A DNA stretch of 64,000 nt from Flavobacterium terrigena (lineage in GTDB: Bacteria > Bacteroidota > Bacteroidia > Flavobacteriales > Flavobacteriaceae): NCBI RefSeq assembly GCF_900108955.1, contig NZ_FNYA01000010.1, positions 1-64,000 of the forward strand. The letters run 5' to 3'. A program made the position numbers and the translations under genes. Each line of letters opens with the position of its first letter. The first letter of the stretch is position 1. Positions 53,703-62,277 of the stretch are shown here, piece after piece. The notes below the pieces were generated by a model, which made no database searches, was not told the origin of the DNA, and worked only from the letters and a program-made list of their open reading frames with translations.

Positions 53703-54662
53703 ATGAAGTTTTATCCATTAACATTTGAACCCATTTATAAAGAACGAATTTGGGGCGGAACAAAATTGAAAGATTTTTTAAATAAATCTTTTGATGGTAA
53801 TCAAATTGGCGAAAGTTGGGAAATATCAACGGTTGCTAATGATGTGAGTGTGATTTCAAATGGCGAATTTGCTGGATTGAATTTAAACGAATTAATTGAA
53901 AAATATCCAACCGAAATTTTAGGTACAAAATGTATTGAAAAATACGGATTGGAATTCCCTTTACTTTTTAAGTTTTTAGATGCGAAAGAAGATTTGTCTA
54001 TTCAGGTACATCCAAATGATGAATTAGCAAAACTCCGACACAACTCTTTTGGTAAAACCGAAATGTGGTATGTGCTTCAAGCAGATGAAAATGGTAGACT
54101 AGTTGTAGGTTTTAAAAACAAAACTAATGAAAAAGAATATCTAAAGCATTTAGAAAATAAAACATTAGTACATATATTGAATGAAATACCTGTAAAAAAA
54201 GGTGATGCCTTTTTCTTAGAAACAGGAACGGTTCATGCCATTGGTGCTGGGGTTTTAGTTGCCGAAATTCAACAAACAAGTGATATTACATATCGTTTAT
54301 ACGATTGGGATAGAGTAGGTGCTAATGGAAAAAGCAGAGAATTACATAATGATTTAGCTGTAGCTGCGATTAATTATGAGAAAACGGATACCAAAGTTCA
54401 ATATAGAAGTAAGTCTAATGAAAGTGTTAGTTTAGTAGAATGTCCGTTTTTTAATACGAATATTTTAAAGATTTCCGGAGATTATAATTGGAAAAAATCA
54501 AAAGACACTTTTACCGTTTTTATGTGTACGGAAGGTAATTTTACATTAATGACAACTAATTCTAAATCAGAATTTAAAAAAGGAGATACGGTTTTAATTC
54601 CTGCAATATTAGAAGAATTTGATATAATTGGAGAAACTTCTCTGCTGGAAATTACAATTTAA
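53703..54662 (+). CDS. manA: Mannose-6-phosphate isomerase, class I
   Basis: A 319-residue zinc metalloenzyme interconverting fructose-6-P and mannose-6-P, supplying mannose for surface sugars. The cupin zinc site is seen in LSIQVHPNDELA and in FLETGTVHAIGAGV, with FGKTEMWYVLQA between them; EIQQTSDITYRLYDWDR is characteristic of the short B. subtilis-like form. It follows queD directly, so the run idi-queD-manA is probably one transcript. Confidence 0.93.
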   Translation: MKFYPLTFEPIYKERIWGGTKLKDFLNKSFDGNQIGESWEISTVANDVSVISNGEFAGLNLNELIEKYPTEILGTKCIEKYGLEFPLLFKFLDAKEDLSIQVHPNDELAKLRHNSFGKTEMWYVLQADENGRLVVGFKNKTNEKEYLKHLENKTLVHILNEIPVKKGDAFFLETGTVHAIGAGVLVAEIQQTSDITYRLYDWDRVGANGKSRELHNDLAVAAINYEKTDTKVQYRSKSNESVSLVECPFFNTNILKISGDYNWKKSKDTFTVFMCTEGNFTLMTTNSKSEFKKGDTVLIPAILEEFDIIGETSLLEITI

Positions 54663-54686
54663 TTAGCAGCGTATCAATATATTGTT

Positions 54687-54694
54687 TACTTTTG
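54687..54694 (+). promoter_or_regulatory. -7 promoter box of the 54720 gene
   Basis: TACTTTTG, 25 nt before the ATG, matches TAnnTTTG. Confidence 0.5.
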
Positions 54695-54719
54695 CACCAT
54701 AATTTTTAAAAATAACAAA

Positions 54720-54989
54720 ATGGCAAGCGTTAAAAACTTGAAAAAAGAAATAAACTACGTTTTAGGTGATATCTTAAACATAGTATACATTTGGGAAATG
54801 ACATCAGGAGGAAAACCAACTGAATCATCAGAAGCTTTAGTAGGTGATATTTACGATGCATTCGATGCTTTAATGGTAAAAGTTAACCAAAAAGATGTTG
54901 AAAATAAAAAAGCACATTACAAATTAGTTAAGGAAGAATTCGAAGTTGCTGCAAATCAATTTGTTGCAAAAGTGAACGAATTAAACTAA
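54720..54989 (+). CDS. Small conserved alpha-helical protein (unknown)
   Basis: An 89-residue soluble, mostly helical protein rich in Lys, Glu and Val (MASVKNLKKEINYVLGDILN, then DIYDAFDALMVKVNQKD and a coiled C-terminal half). It has its own promoter box and lies just upstream of tRNA-Thr. I believe flavobacteria carry conserved homologues of this kind, but I know of no function. Its balanced charge does not suggest a histone-like DNA-binding protein. Confidence 0.7.
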   Translation: MASVKNLKKEINYVLGDILNIVYIWEMTSGGKPTESSEALVGDIYDAFDALMVKVNQKDVENKKAHYKLVKEEFEVAANQFVAKVNELN

Positions 54990-55018
54990 AAAAAAACGCA
55001 AAAAAAGTTTATATTTTT

Positions 55019-55049
55019 TTTGCAAATTAAAAAATCAAGGCTATATTTG
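55019..55049 (+). promoter_or_regulatory. tRNA-Thr promoter (-33 TTTG, -7 TATATTTG)
   Basis: TTTG at 55019-55022 and TATATTTG at 55042-55049 are spaced by 19 nt, the best-formed Bacteroidetes promoter in this window, 16 nt before the tRNA 5' end. Confidence 0.7.
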
Positions 55050-55065
55050 CACTGCAATATGAGTC

Positions 55066-55139
55066 GCCGGTGTAGCTCAGCTGGCTAGAGCAGCTGATTT
55101 GTAATCAGCAGGTCGTGGGTTCGAGTCCCTCCACTGGCT
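55066..55139 (+). tRNA. tRNA-Thr (anticodon TGT)
   Basis: Complete cloverleaf of 74 nt: acceptor GCCGGTG/CACTGGC with one G-U pair, D arm GCTCAGCTGGCTAGAGC, anticodon stem CTGAT/ATCAG with loop TTTGTAA (anticodon TGT), T arm with GGTTCGAGTCC, discriminator T. The 3' CCA is not encoded. Confidence 0.96.
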
Positions 55140-55140
55140 C

Positions 55141-55173
55141 AAAAAAAGGTAATCGAAAGATTACCTTTTTTTA
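55141..55173 (+). terminator. Terminator after tRNA-Thr
   Basis: A 14-bp stem (55141-55154 with 55159-55172), GAAA tetraloop and T tract directly after the tRNA. Confidence 0.92.
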
Positions 55174-55314
55174 TTTTATACCATTTCCTAAATTCCATTA
55201 AATTTCTCCTTTCAATAATTTAACGATTTATTATTTTCTTAAATAAATTTCGTTTTCTTTTTTTTCGTATTTTTACTAAACACATTTTTTTTCAGAATAA
55301 ATGAAAATTTTTAT

Positions 55315-55353
55315 AAAAATACTATGCGTGCATAGTATTTTTATTTATATTTG
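55315..55353 (+). promoter_or_regulatory. marR operator palindrome and -7 box
   Basis: A 13-bp-arm palindrome (55315-55327 with 55330-55342, core ACTATGC/GCATAGT, 2-nt centre) ends 3 nt before the -7 box TATATTTG (55346-55353). It therefore covers the -33 region. A further half-site ACTATGC (55365-55371) overlaps the marR start codon. The layout is typical of autoregulation by a dimeric MarR repressor. Confidence 0.65.
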
Positions 55354-55367
55354 AAAAAAAATAGACT

Positions 55368-55823
55368 ATGCAAGATAAAACAATTGATTATGTTTTAAGA
55401 TATACTTGGCAATCTGTTGCTAGAATGTATAACGAAGAAGCAGCAAAATATGGAGCAACAATGGCTACGGGTTTTGCATTGTTGAGTATTGATAAAGATA
55501 AAGGTATTCCATCAACAGCACTTGGTCCAAGAATGGGAATGGAAGCTACAAGTTTAACCAGAACTTTAAAGTCGATGGAGGAACGCGGATTAATCGTTCG
55601 TAAAAAAAATCCAGCAGACGGAAGAGGTGTTTTAATATATCTTACTGAAGAAGGAAAACAAAAACGCGAACTATCTAAACAAACGGTACTTCAATTTAAT
55701 GAAGTAATTAAATCTAAAATTACTCCTGAACAACTTCAAAACTTTATGGAAGTTGCCGAAATTATAAATGAACAAATTTTGGAGAAAGAAATTTTCGACA
55801 AAAATATCATGTCAAACAAGTAA
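55368..55823 (+). CDS. MarR-family transcriptional regulator
   Basis: A 151-residue winged-helix regulator. Dimerisation helices flank the DNA-binding domain with IPSTALGPRMGMEATSLTRTLKSMEERGLI (recognition region near residues 45-75) and the wing RKKNPADGRGVLIYLTEEG. It lies 22 nt before fadN and is led by a palindromic operator, so it probably controls itself and the fadN-fadA-fadE operon in response to acyl-CoA or a related ligand. That target is an inference from position. Confidence 0.9.
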   Translation: MQDKTIDYVLRYTWQSVARMYNEEAAKYGATMATGFALLSIDKDKGIPSTALGPRMGMEATSLTRTLKSMEERGLIVRKKNPADGRGVLIYLTEEGKQKRELSKQTVLQFNEVIKSKITPEQLQNFMEVAEIINEQILEKEIFDKNIMSNK

Positions 55824-55845
55824 ACATAATATAATAGTATATATA

Positions 55846-58236
55846 ATGAAACGTAATATCAAAAAGGTTGCTGTTATTGGATCCGGAATTATGGGAAGCG
55901 GAATTGCTTGTCATTTTGCAAATATTGGAGTAGAAGTTCTTCTGCTAGATATTGCACCAAGAGAATTAACAGAAGCAGAAACAAAAAAAGGATTGACTTT
56001 AGAAAGTAAAGTAGTTCGAAACAGATTGGTGAACGAACATTTAGCCAATGCACTAAAATCGAAACCATCTCCAATTTATCATCAAAGTTTTGCTAGTAGA
56101 ATTGCTACTGGAAATACCACTGATGATATGGCAAAAATCGCATCTTGTGATTGGATTATTGAAGTTGTTGTAGAACGTTTAGATATTAAGAAAAGCGTTT
56201 TCGAAGAAATTGAAAAATTCCGTAAACCGGGAACATTAATTACTTCAAATACGTCTGGTATTCCAATTCACTTTATGAGTGAAGGTAGAAGTGAAGATTT
56301 TCAAAAACATTTCTGTGGAACGCACTTTTTCAATCCAGCACGTTACTTAAAATTATTCGAAATTATTCCAGGACCACAAACTTCAACTGAAGTATTAGAT
56401 TTCTTAAACGGCTATGGAGAAAAATTTTTAGGAAAAACTTCAGTAGTTGCTAAAGATACACCAGCTTTTATCGGAAACAGAATCGGAATCTTCGGAATCA
56501 TGAGCTTGTTTCATCAAGTAAAAGAAATGGGTTTAACTATTGAAGAAGTGGATAAATTAACAGGACCAGTTATTGGTCGTCCAAAATCGGCAACTTTCCG
56601 TACTGTGGATGTAGTTGGTTTAGATACTTTAGTTCACGTAGCTAACGGGATTTATGAAAATTGTCCAAATGACGAAGCTCATGAATTATTCAAACTTCCA
56701 GAGTTTGTAAACAAAATGATGGAAAATAAATGGTTAGGAAGTAAAACAAATCAAGGTTTCTACAAAAAAGTCGACAAAGACATTCTGTCTTTAGATTTAG
56801 ATACATTAGAATATCGTGCTGCTAAAAAAGCTTCTTTCGCAACATTAGAATTAACAAAAACTATCGATAAACCAATTGATAGATTTAAAGTGTTAATTAC
56901 TGGAAAAGATAAAGCAGGTGAATTTTACCGTAAAAACTTCGCTTCGATGTTTGCCTACTGTTCAAACAGAATTCCTGAAATTACTGATGCTTTTTACAAA
57001 ATTGACGATGCGATGAAAGCTGGTTTCGGTTGGGAAAATGGCCCATTCGAAATTTGGGATGCGATTGGAGTTCAAAAAGGAATTGAATTAATGCAAGCAG
57101 AAGGCTATCAGCCTGCAAGTTGGGTAACAGATATGTTAGCTTCTGGAAATACGTCTTTCTATTCTGTAAAAGAAGGCGCGACATATTTCTACAATATAGA
57201 TAAAAAACAAACAGAAAAAATTCCTGGACAAGATGCTTTTATTATTCTTGACAACATTCGCGAAAGCAAAAAAGTTTGGAATAACAGCGAAAGTATTATT
57301 ACCGATTTAGGTGACGGAATTATCAATTTAGAATTTACTTCTAAAATGAATTCTATCGGAGCTGGCGTTTTACAAGGAATCAACAAAGCTATTGATATGG
57401 CTGAAAAAGGTTACGAAGGTTTAGTTATCGGAAATCAAGGAACAAATTTTTCTGTTGGTGCGAATTTAGCGATGATTTTCATGTTGGCCGTTGAGCAAGA
57501 ATATGATGAATTAAATATGGCAATCAAAATGTTCCAAGACACAATGATGCGTTGCCGTTATTCTTCAATTCCAGTAATTGCTGCTCCTCACGGAATGACA
57601 CTTGGTGGTGGTTGCGAATTAACGATGCACTCAGATAGAGCTGTAGCTGCTGCAGAAACATACATTGGATTAGTAGAATTCGGTGTTGGAGTAATTCCTG
57701 GCGGTGGTGGTTCTAAAGAAATGGCGCTTCGTGCTTCCGATTTATTTAGAAAAAATGATGTGGAATTAAATGTTCTTCAAGAATATTTCTTAACTGTTGG
57801 TATGGCTAAAGTGGCGACTTCTGCATACGAAGCTTTCGATATTGGTGTACTTCAAAAAGGAAGAGATATTGTTGTTGTAAATAAAGACCGTCAAATCGCT
57901 ACAGCGAAACAAGTGGCTTTACAAATGGCAAATCAAGGTTATACACAACCAGTAAGAAGAACGGATATTAAGGTATTAGGAAAACAAGCATTAGGAATGT
58001 TCTTAGTAGGAACAGACCAAATGGTAGCTGGACAATATATTTCAGAACATGATCAAAAAATTGCTAACAAATTAGCTTACGTTATGGCTGGTGGCGATTT
58101 ATCTGAACCAACTTTAGTTTCTGAACAATATTTATTGGATTTAGAACGTGAAGCTTTCTTGTCATTATGTACAGAAAGAAAAACATTAGAACGTGTTCAG
58201 TTTATGTTAACTAAAGGGAAACCATTACGTAATTAA
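55846..58236 (+). CDS. fadN: 3-hydroxyacyl-CoA dehydrogenase/enoyl-CoA hydratase (FadN-type)
   Basis: A 796-residue bifunctional beta-oxidation enzyme. The NAD-binding hydroxyacyl-CoA dehydrogenase comes first (VAVIGSGIMGSGIACHFANIG at the N-terminus, GTHFFNPARYLKLFEIIPG, VAKDTPAFIGNRIG). The crotonase-type hydratase lies at the C-terminal half (GMTLGGGCELTMHSD, VGVIPGGGGSKEMALRA). This order matches B. subtilis FadN, not E. coli FadB, where the hydratase is N-terminal. The true start is ATG 55846 (MKRNIKKVAVIGSG); a longer frame would overlap the marR gene. It is the first gene of the operon. Confidence 0.92.
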   Translation: MKRNIKKVAVIGSGIMGSGIACHFANIGVEVLLLDIAPRELTEAETKKGLTLESKVVRNRLVNEHLANALKSKPSPIYHQSFASRIATGNTTDDMAKIASCDWIIEVVVERLDIKKSVFEEIEKFRKPGTLITSNTSGIPIHFMSEGRSEDFQKHFCGTHFFNPARYLKLFEIIPGPQTSTEVLDFLNGYGEKFLGKTSVVAKDTPAFIGNRIGIFGIMSLFHQVKEMGLTIEEVDKLTGPVIGRPKSATFRTVDVVGLDTLVHVANGIYENCPNDEAHELFKLPEFVNKMMENKWLGSKTNQGFYKKVDKDILSLDLDTLEYRAAKKASFATLELTKTIDKPIDRFKVLITGKDKAGEFYRKNFASMFAYCSNRIPEITDAFYKIDDAMKAGFGWENGPFEIWDAIGVQKGIELMQAEGYQPASWVTDMLASGNTSFYSVKEGATYFYNIDKKQTEKIPGQDAFIILDNIRESKKVWNNSESIITDLGDGIINLEFTSKMNSIGAGVLQGINKAIDMAEKGYEGLVIGNQGTNFSVGANLAMIFMLAVEQEYDELNMAIKMFQDTMMRCRYSSIPVIAAPHGMTLGGGCELTMHSDRAVAAAETYIGLVEFGVGVIPGGGGSKEMALRASDLFRKNDVELNVLQEYFLTVGMAKVATSAYEAFDIGVLQKGRDIVVVNKDRQIATAKQVALQMANQGYTQPVRRTDIKVLGKQALGMFLVGTDQMVAGQYISEHDQKIANKLAYVMAGGDLSEPTLVSEQYLLDLEREAFLSLCTERKTLERVQFMLTKGKPLRN

Positions 58237-58239
58237 TTA

Positions 58240-58330
58240 TTTTAAATTATAAATGTTGAATTATGAATGATTTGTAATCGTTAAAATTCACAACCAATTT
58301 AAAATTTATAATTCAAAATTTAAAAAAGAA
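58240..58330. repeat. Degenerate inverted repeat in the fadN-fadA gap
   Basis: The 98-nt gap holds arms resembling those around the four-helix-bundle gene: AAATGTTGAATTATGAAT near 58251-58268 on the left, and AATTTAAAATTTATAATTCA near 58297-58316 on the right in inverted orientation. There is no coding sequence between them. Confidence 0.5.
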
Positions 58331-58334
58331 AAAC

Positions 58335-59516
58335 ATGAAAACAGCATATATAGTATCCGCTTACCGAACTGCAGTAGGAAAAGCACCAAAAGGATTATTT
58401 CGTTTTAAAAGACCTGACGAATTAGCCGCAGAAACTATCGAACATATGATGGCTCAATTGCCAAATTTCGATAAAACGCGTATTGATGATGTTATGGTTG
58501 GAAACGCCATGCCAGAAGCAGAACAAGGTTTAAATGTAGGTCGTTTAATTTCTTTAATGGGATTAAAAGTGACGGATGTTCCTGGTGTGACTGTCAACAG
58601 ATATTGCGCTTCTGGATTAGAAACCATCGGAATGGCGACAGCAAAAATTCAATCAGGAATGGCACATTGTATCATTGCTGGTGGAGCAGAAAGTATGAGT
58701 TATATTCCAATGGGTGGTTACAAACCAACTCCAGATTATAAAGTCGCAGCTGCTGGACATGAAGATTATTATTGGGGAATGGGTTTAACAGCTGAAGCAG
58801 TTGCGAAACAATTCAACATTTCAAGAGAAGATCAAGATAAATTTGCCTACGAATCGCATATGAAAGCCTTAAAAGCGCAAGCTGAAGGAAAATTCGATAG
58901 TCAAATTGTTCCAATTAATATAGAACAAACGTTTGTTAACGAAAACGGAAAAAAAGAAACAAAATCGTATATCGTTTCAAAAGATGAAGGTCCAAGATTA
59001 GGAACTTCGGTTGAAGCTTTAGCGAATTTAAAACCAGTTTTTGCTGCGGATGGATCTGTTACGGCAGGAAATTCTTCACAAATGAGTGATGGTGCCGCTT
59101 TCGTTTTAGTAATGAGTGAAGAAATGGTGAAAGAATTAAACTTAGAACCAATTGCACGTTTAGTAAACTTCGCTTCTGCAGGTGTAGAACCAAGAATTAT
59201 GGGAATCGGACCAGTAAAAGCAATTCCAAAAGCATTGTCTCAAGCTGGATTAACATTAAAAGATATCGACTTAATTGAATTGAATGAAGCCTTTGCTTCT
59301 CAAGCTTTAGCGGTAACTCGTGAATTAGGTTTAAATCCAGATATCATTAACGTAAACGGTGGAGCAATCGCTTTAGGTCATCCACTAGGTTGTACTGGTG
59401 CAAAATTATCGGTACAATTATTTGAAGAAATGAAATTAAGAAAATCAAAATACGGTATTGTTTCTATGTGTGTCGGAACGGGACAAGGAACAGCTGGAGT
59501 TTTCGAATTATTATAA
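58335..59516 (+). CDS. fadA: Acetyl-CoA C-acyltransferase (3-ketoacyl-CoA thiolase)
   Basis: A 393-residue thiolase that cleaves 3-ketoacyl-CoA with CoA in the last step of beta-oxidation. The nucleophile Cys is in VNRYCASGLETIGMA near residue 90. The other catalytic motifs are NEAFASQALAV, GGAIALGHPLGCTGAKL with the His, and MCVGTGQGTAG with the second Cys. It follows fadN by 98 nt that contain a degenerate inverted repeat, in the B. subtilis fadN-fadA order. Confidence 0.95.
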   Translation: MKTAYIVSAYRTAVGKAPKGLFRFKRPDELAAETIEHMMAQLPNFDKTRIDDVMVGNAMPEAEQGLNVGRLISLMGLKVTDVPGVTVNRYCASGLETIGMATAKIQSGMAHCIIAGGAESMSYIPMGGYKPTPDYKVAAAGHEDYYWGMGLTAEAVAKQFNISREDQDKFAYESHMKALKAQAEGKFDSQIVPINIEQTFVNENGKKETKSYIVSKDEGPRLGTSVEALANLKPVFAADGSVTAGNSSQMSDGAAFVLVMSEEMVKELNLEPIARLVNFASAGVEPRIMGIGPVKAIPKALSQAGLTLKDIDLIELNEAFASQALAVTRELGLNPDIINVNGGAIALGHPLGCTGAKLSVQLFEEMKLRKSKYGIVSMCVGTGQGTAGVFELL

Positions 59517-59517
59517 T

Positions 59518-59937
59518 TTATTTTAAATGTTGAATTTTAAATTTTAAATGGAATGAAAGATAATATTATAGCAATTAAGAGTTTTGATTTTGCTTTATCT
59601 ATTGTTAATCTTTTTATTGAACTTAAAAAAGAAAATGAATTCATCATTTCAAAACAAATTTTGAGATCTGCAACTAGTATTGGAGCAAATATTGAAGAAG
59701 CAATTGCCGCACAATCTAGAAAAGATTTTATTCATAAAATGTCAATCGCTTCGAAAGAAGCTAGAGAAACAAAATATTGGTTAAGATTATTAGATAAGTC
59801 TAATTTAACATCAATTGAAATGTCAAGTTATTTAATAGAAGTTGAGCATATTATTAATATCGTCACAAAAATAATAAAGACATCAAGTGAAAGCATAGCA
59901 AAATAATTTAAAATTTAAAATTCAACATTTAAAATAA
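59518..59937. mobile_element. Candidate TIR-flanked cassette carrying a four-helix-bundle gene
   Basis: Perfect 32-nt inverted repeats lie at 59518-59549 and 59906-59937. The left arm begins two bases after the fadA stop. The gene within starts 4 nt after the left arm, and its stop codon provides the first base of the right arm. The 420-bp unit has no transposase, so any movement would need enzymes encoded elsewhere. It may instead be two copies of an intergenic repeat in opposite orientation. Confidence 0.5.
59553..59906 (+). CDS. Four-helix-bundle protein (S23/IVP-like)
   Basis: A 117-residue all-helical protein of the four-helix-bundle family linked to the 23S rRNA intervening-sequence protein (S23). 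Diagnostic parts are IKSFDFALSIVNLFIEL, the IISKQILRSATSIGANIEEAIAA turn, SRKDFIHKMSIASKEARETKYWLRLL and a C-terminal helix (INIVTKIIKTSSES). Function is unknown; relatives include the accessory Avd protein of diversity-generating retroelements. No reverse transcriptase or rRNA gene is near. It sits between fadA and fadE, flanked by 32-bp inverted repeats, and looks inserted into the operon. Confidence 0.85.
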   Translation: MKDNIIAIKSFDFALSIVNLFIELKKENEFIISKQILRSATSIGANIEEAIAAQSRKDFIHKMSIASKEARETKYWLRLLDKSNLTSIEMSSYLIEVEHIINIVTKIIKTSSESIAK

Positions 59938-59945
59938 TATACAAA

Positions 59946-61742
59946 ATGGAAGATATTACTAGAGGAGGACAATTCCTTGTAAAAGAAACAAAATGTGAAA
60001 ACGTTTTCACACCAGAAGATTTTAACGAAGAACAAATTATGATGCGCGATTCTGTAAAAGAATTCGTAGACAAAGAACTTTGGGCACATAAAGATAAATT
60101 TGAGAAAAAAGATTACGCTTATACTGAGCAATGTATGAGAAATGCTGGAGCATTAGGATTCTTAGGAGTTGCTGTTCCAGAAGCGTATGGCGGATTAGGA
60201 ATGGGATTTGTAAACACAGCTTTAGTATGTGATTATATTTCTGGAGCAACTGGTTCGTTTTCAACAGCTTTTGGTGCGCATACTGGAATTGGAACGATGC
60301 CAATTACTTTATACGGAACAGAAGAACAAAAACAAAAATATGTACCGAAATTAGCTTCTGGGGAATGGTTTGGTTCATACTGTTTAACAGAACCAAGTGC
60401 AGGTTCAGATGCGAATTCTGGAAAAACAAAAGCGGTATTATCTGCTGACGGTAAACATTATTTGATTTCAGGACAAAAAATGTGGATTTCAAACGCAGGT
60501 TTTTGTAACGTAATGATTGTTTTTGCTCGTATCGAAGATGATAAAAATATCACAGGTTTTATTGTAGAATACGATAGAGAAAATTTAAACGGAATCACTT
60601 TAGGTGAAGAAGAACATAAATTAGGAATTCGCGCAAGTTCAACTCGACAAGTGTTTTATAATGAAACAAAAGTTCCTGTTGAAAATATGTTAGCAGGAAG
60701 AGGTGAAGGTTTCAAAATCGCTATGAATGCTTTAAATATTGGACGTATTAAATTAGCGGCTGCTTGTTTAGAAGCACAAAGAAGAACGATTTCTGGAGCA
60801 GTAAAATATGCAAACGAAAGAATGCAGTTTAATGTGCCAATTTCTAGTTTCGGTGCGATTCAAGCTAAAATTGCTGAAATGGCTACGAATTGTTATGTAG
60901 ATGAAAGTGCTACATACAGAGCAGCTGGTGATATTCAAAACAGAATTGAAGCTCGTGAAGCCGAAGGAAATTCGCATCAAGAAGCAGAATTAAAAGGTGT
61001 AGAAGAATATGCTATTGAATGTTCTATCTTAAAAGTTGCAGTTTCTGAAGATGTACAACATTGTACAGATGAAGGAATTCAAATTTTTGGAGGAATGGGA
61101 TTCTCAGAAGATACACCAATGGAATCAGCTTGGAGAGATGCTCGTATTTCTCGTATTTATGAAGGAACAAACGAAATCAACCGTATGCTTTCTGTAGGAA
61201 TGTTAGTTAAAAAAGCGATGAAAGGTCATGTTGATTTATTAGGTCCAGCTATGGCTGTTGCCGAAGAATTAATGGGAATTCCATCTTTTGACGTACCAGA
61301 TTATACAGAATTATTAGCCGAAGAAAAAGAAATGGTTGGCAAACTGAAAAAAGCATTTTTAATGGTGGCTGGAGCGGCAGTTCAAAAATTTGGACCAGAT
61401 TTAGAATCGCACCAACAATTATTAATGGCAGCTTCAGATATGTTAATTGAAATTTATATGGCTGAAAGTGCTGTTTTAAGAACAGAAAAAATGGCTAAAA
61501 AATTAGGTGCTGATAAAGTAGCTGATCATATTGCAATGACACAATTGTATCTATACAATGCTGTGGATGTTGTAACTCAAAAAGGAAAAGAAGGAGTTGT
61601 TTCTTTTGCTGAAGGCGACGAACAACGTATGATGTTAATGGGATTACGCCGTTATACAAAATATGTAAATATGCCAAACGTAGTGAAATTACGTGAGCAA
61701 ATTGCCGCTAAAGTAATTGCAGAAAACAATTACTGCTTTTAA
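59946..61742 (+). CDS. fadE: Acyl-CoA dehydrogenase (FadE-type, long form)
   Basis: A 598-residue FAD enzyme for the first oxidation step of fatty-acid breakdown. The core is YCLTEPSAGSDANSGKTKAVL, MWISNAGFCNVMIVFARIED, GIRASSTRQVFYNETKVP and the catalytic Glu region ARISRIYEGTNEINRML. The extra ~170-residue C-terminal domain matches the long very-long-chain dehydrogenase and B. subtilis FadE group. It follows the four-helix-bundle gene after 39 nt that include its right inverted repeat. The order fadN-fadA-fadE mirrors B. subtilis. Confidence 0.94.
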   Translation: MEDITRGGQFLVKETKCENVFTPEDFNEEQIMMRDSVKEFVDKELWAHKDKFEKKDYAYTEQCMRNAGALGFLGVAVPEAYGGLGMGFVNTALVCDYISGATGSFSTAFGAHTGIGTMPITLYGTEEQKQKYVPKLASGEWFGSYCLTEPSAGSDANSGKTKAVLSADGKHYLISGQKMWISNAGFCNVMIVFARIEDDKNITGFIVEYDRENLNGITLGEEEHKLGIRASSTRQVFYNETKVPVENMLAGRGEGFKIAMNALNIGRIKLAAACLEAQRRTISGAVKYANERMQFNVPISSFGAIQAKIAEMATNCYVDESATYRAAGDIQNRIEAREAEGNSHQEAELKGVEEYAIECSILKVAVSEDVQHCTDEGIQIFGGMGFSEDTPMESAWRDARISRIYEGTNEINRMLSVGMLVKKAMKGHVDLLGPAMAVAEELMGIPSFDVPDYTELLAEEKEMVGKLKKAFLMVAGAAVQKFGPDLESHQQLLMAASDMLIEIYMAESAVLRTEKMAKKLGADKVADHIAMTQLYLYNAVDVVTQKGKEGVVSFAEGDEQRMMLMGLRRYTKYVNMPNVVKLREQIAAKVIAENNYCF

Positions 61743-61760
61743 TTATTAGTTTGTTTGTGT

Positions 61761-61791
61761 AAAAAAGTCCCGAGAAATCGGGACTTTTTTT
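61761..61791. terminator. Bidirectional terminator after fadE
   Basis: A 13-bp stem (AAAAAAGTCCCGA at 61761-61773 with 61778-61790) closed by GAAA, followed by a T tract. It lies between the converging fadE and DUF4268 genes and touches the stop codon of the latter. Confidence 0.92.
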
Positions 61792-62233
61792 ATGTGTTAA
61801 TCTCTAAATCTTTAATATAATCTTCATTCTCATAGAAAAATCTCTCAAAAGCGTCCATTTTGTCATAAAAGAAATTGAAAATCGTTTCCCAATCGGTTTT
61901 TCGGTTCAAACTCACATCTGAAAGTTCTACCCAAACACGACTGATAATTTTACCGCTTTCTAAATAATGTTCTCTATCGAAAATTACATCTGGCAAAAAT
62001 TCTTCTATCAAAATATCTTTAAGCGATTCGACTTTCTCAAAATAAATTTTTCTTTTATTTTCGTCTTTTGGTTCAATATCTAGCATAACATACGCCTTCT
62101 TATTATCGACATTGAATTTAAACGTAACGTCTTTAATCTTAGTGTTATACAATAACCATTTTCTTGGGTATTCGTTTCCAAAAGTAGACCAAAATTCTTT
62201 TTTTATTAATTGCGCGTCGGCTTTACTATACAT
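61790..62233 (-). CDS. DUF4268 domain protein
   Basis: A 147-residue soluble protein whose whole length matches the DUF4268 pattern: LIKKEFWSTFGNEYPRKWLLYNTKI near the N-terminus, an acidic and aromatic middle (YFEKVESLKDILIEEFLPDVIFD) and FNFFYDKMDAFERFFYENED near the end. In some other proteins this domain is fused to nuclease-type partners, but here it stands alone. Function is unknown. Confidence 0.8.
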   Translation of the reverse strand: MYSKADAQLIKKEFWSTFGNEYPRKWLLYNTKIKDVTFKFNVDNKKAYVMLDIEPKDENKRKIYFEKVESLKDILIEEFLPDVIFDREHYLESGKIISRVWVELSDVSLNRKTDWETIFNFFYDKMDAFERFFYENEDYIKDLEINT

Positions 62234-62277
62234 TTTTGTGAATATTTTTTGTAACTTTATAAATTAGAATTGTAAAA

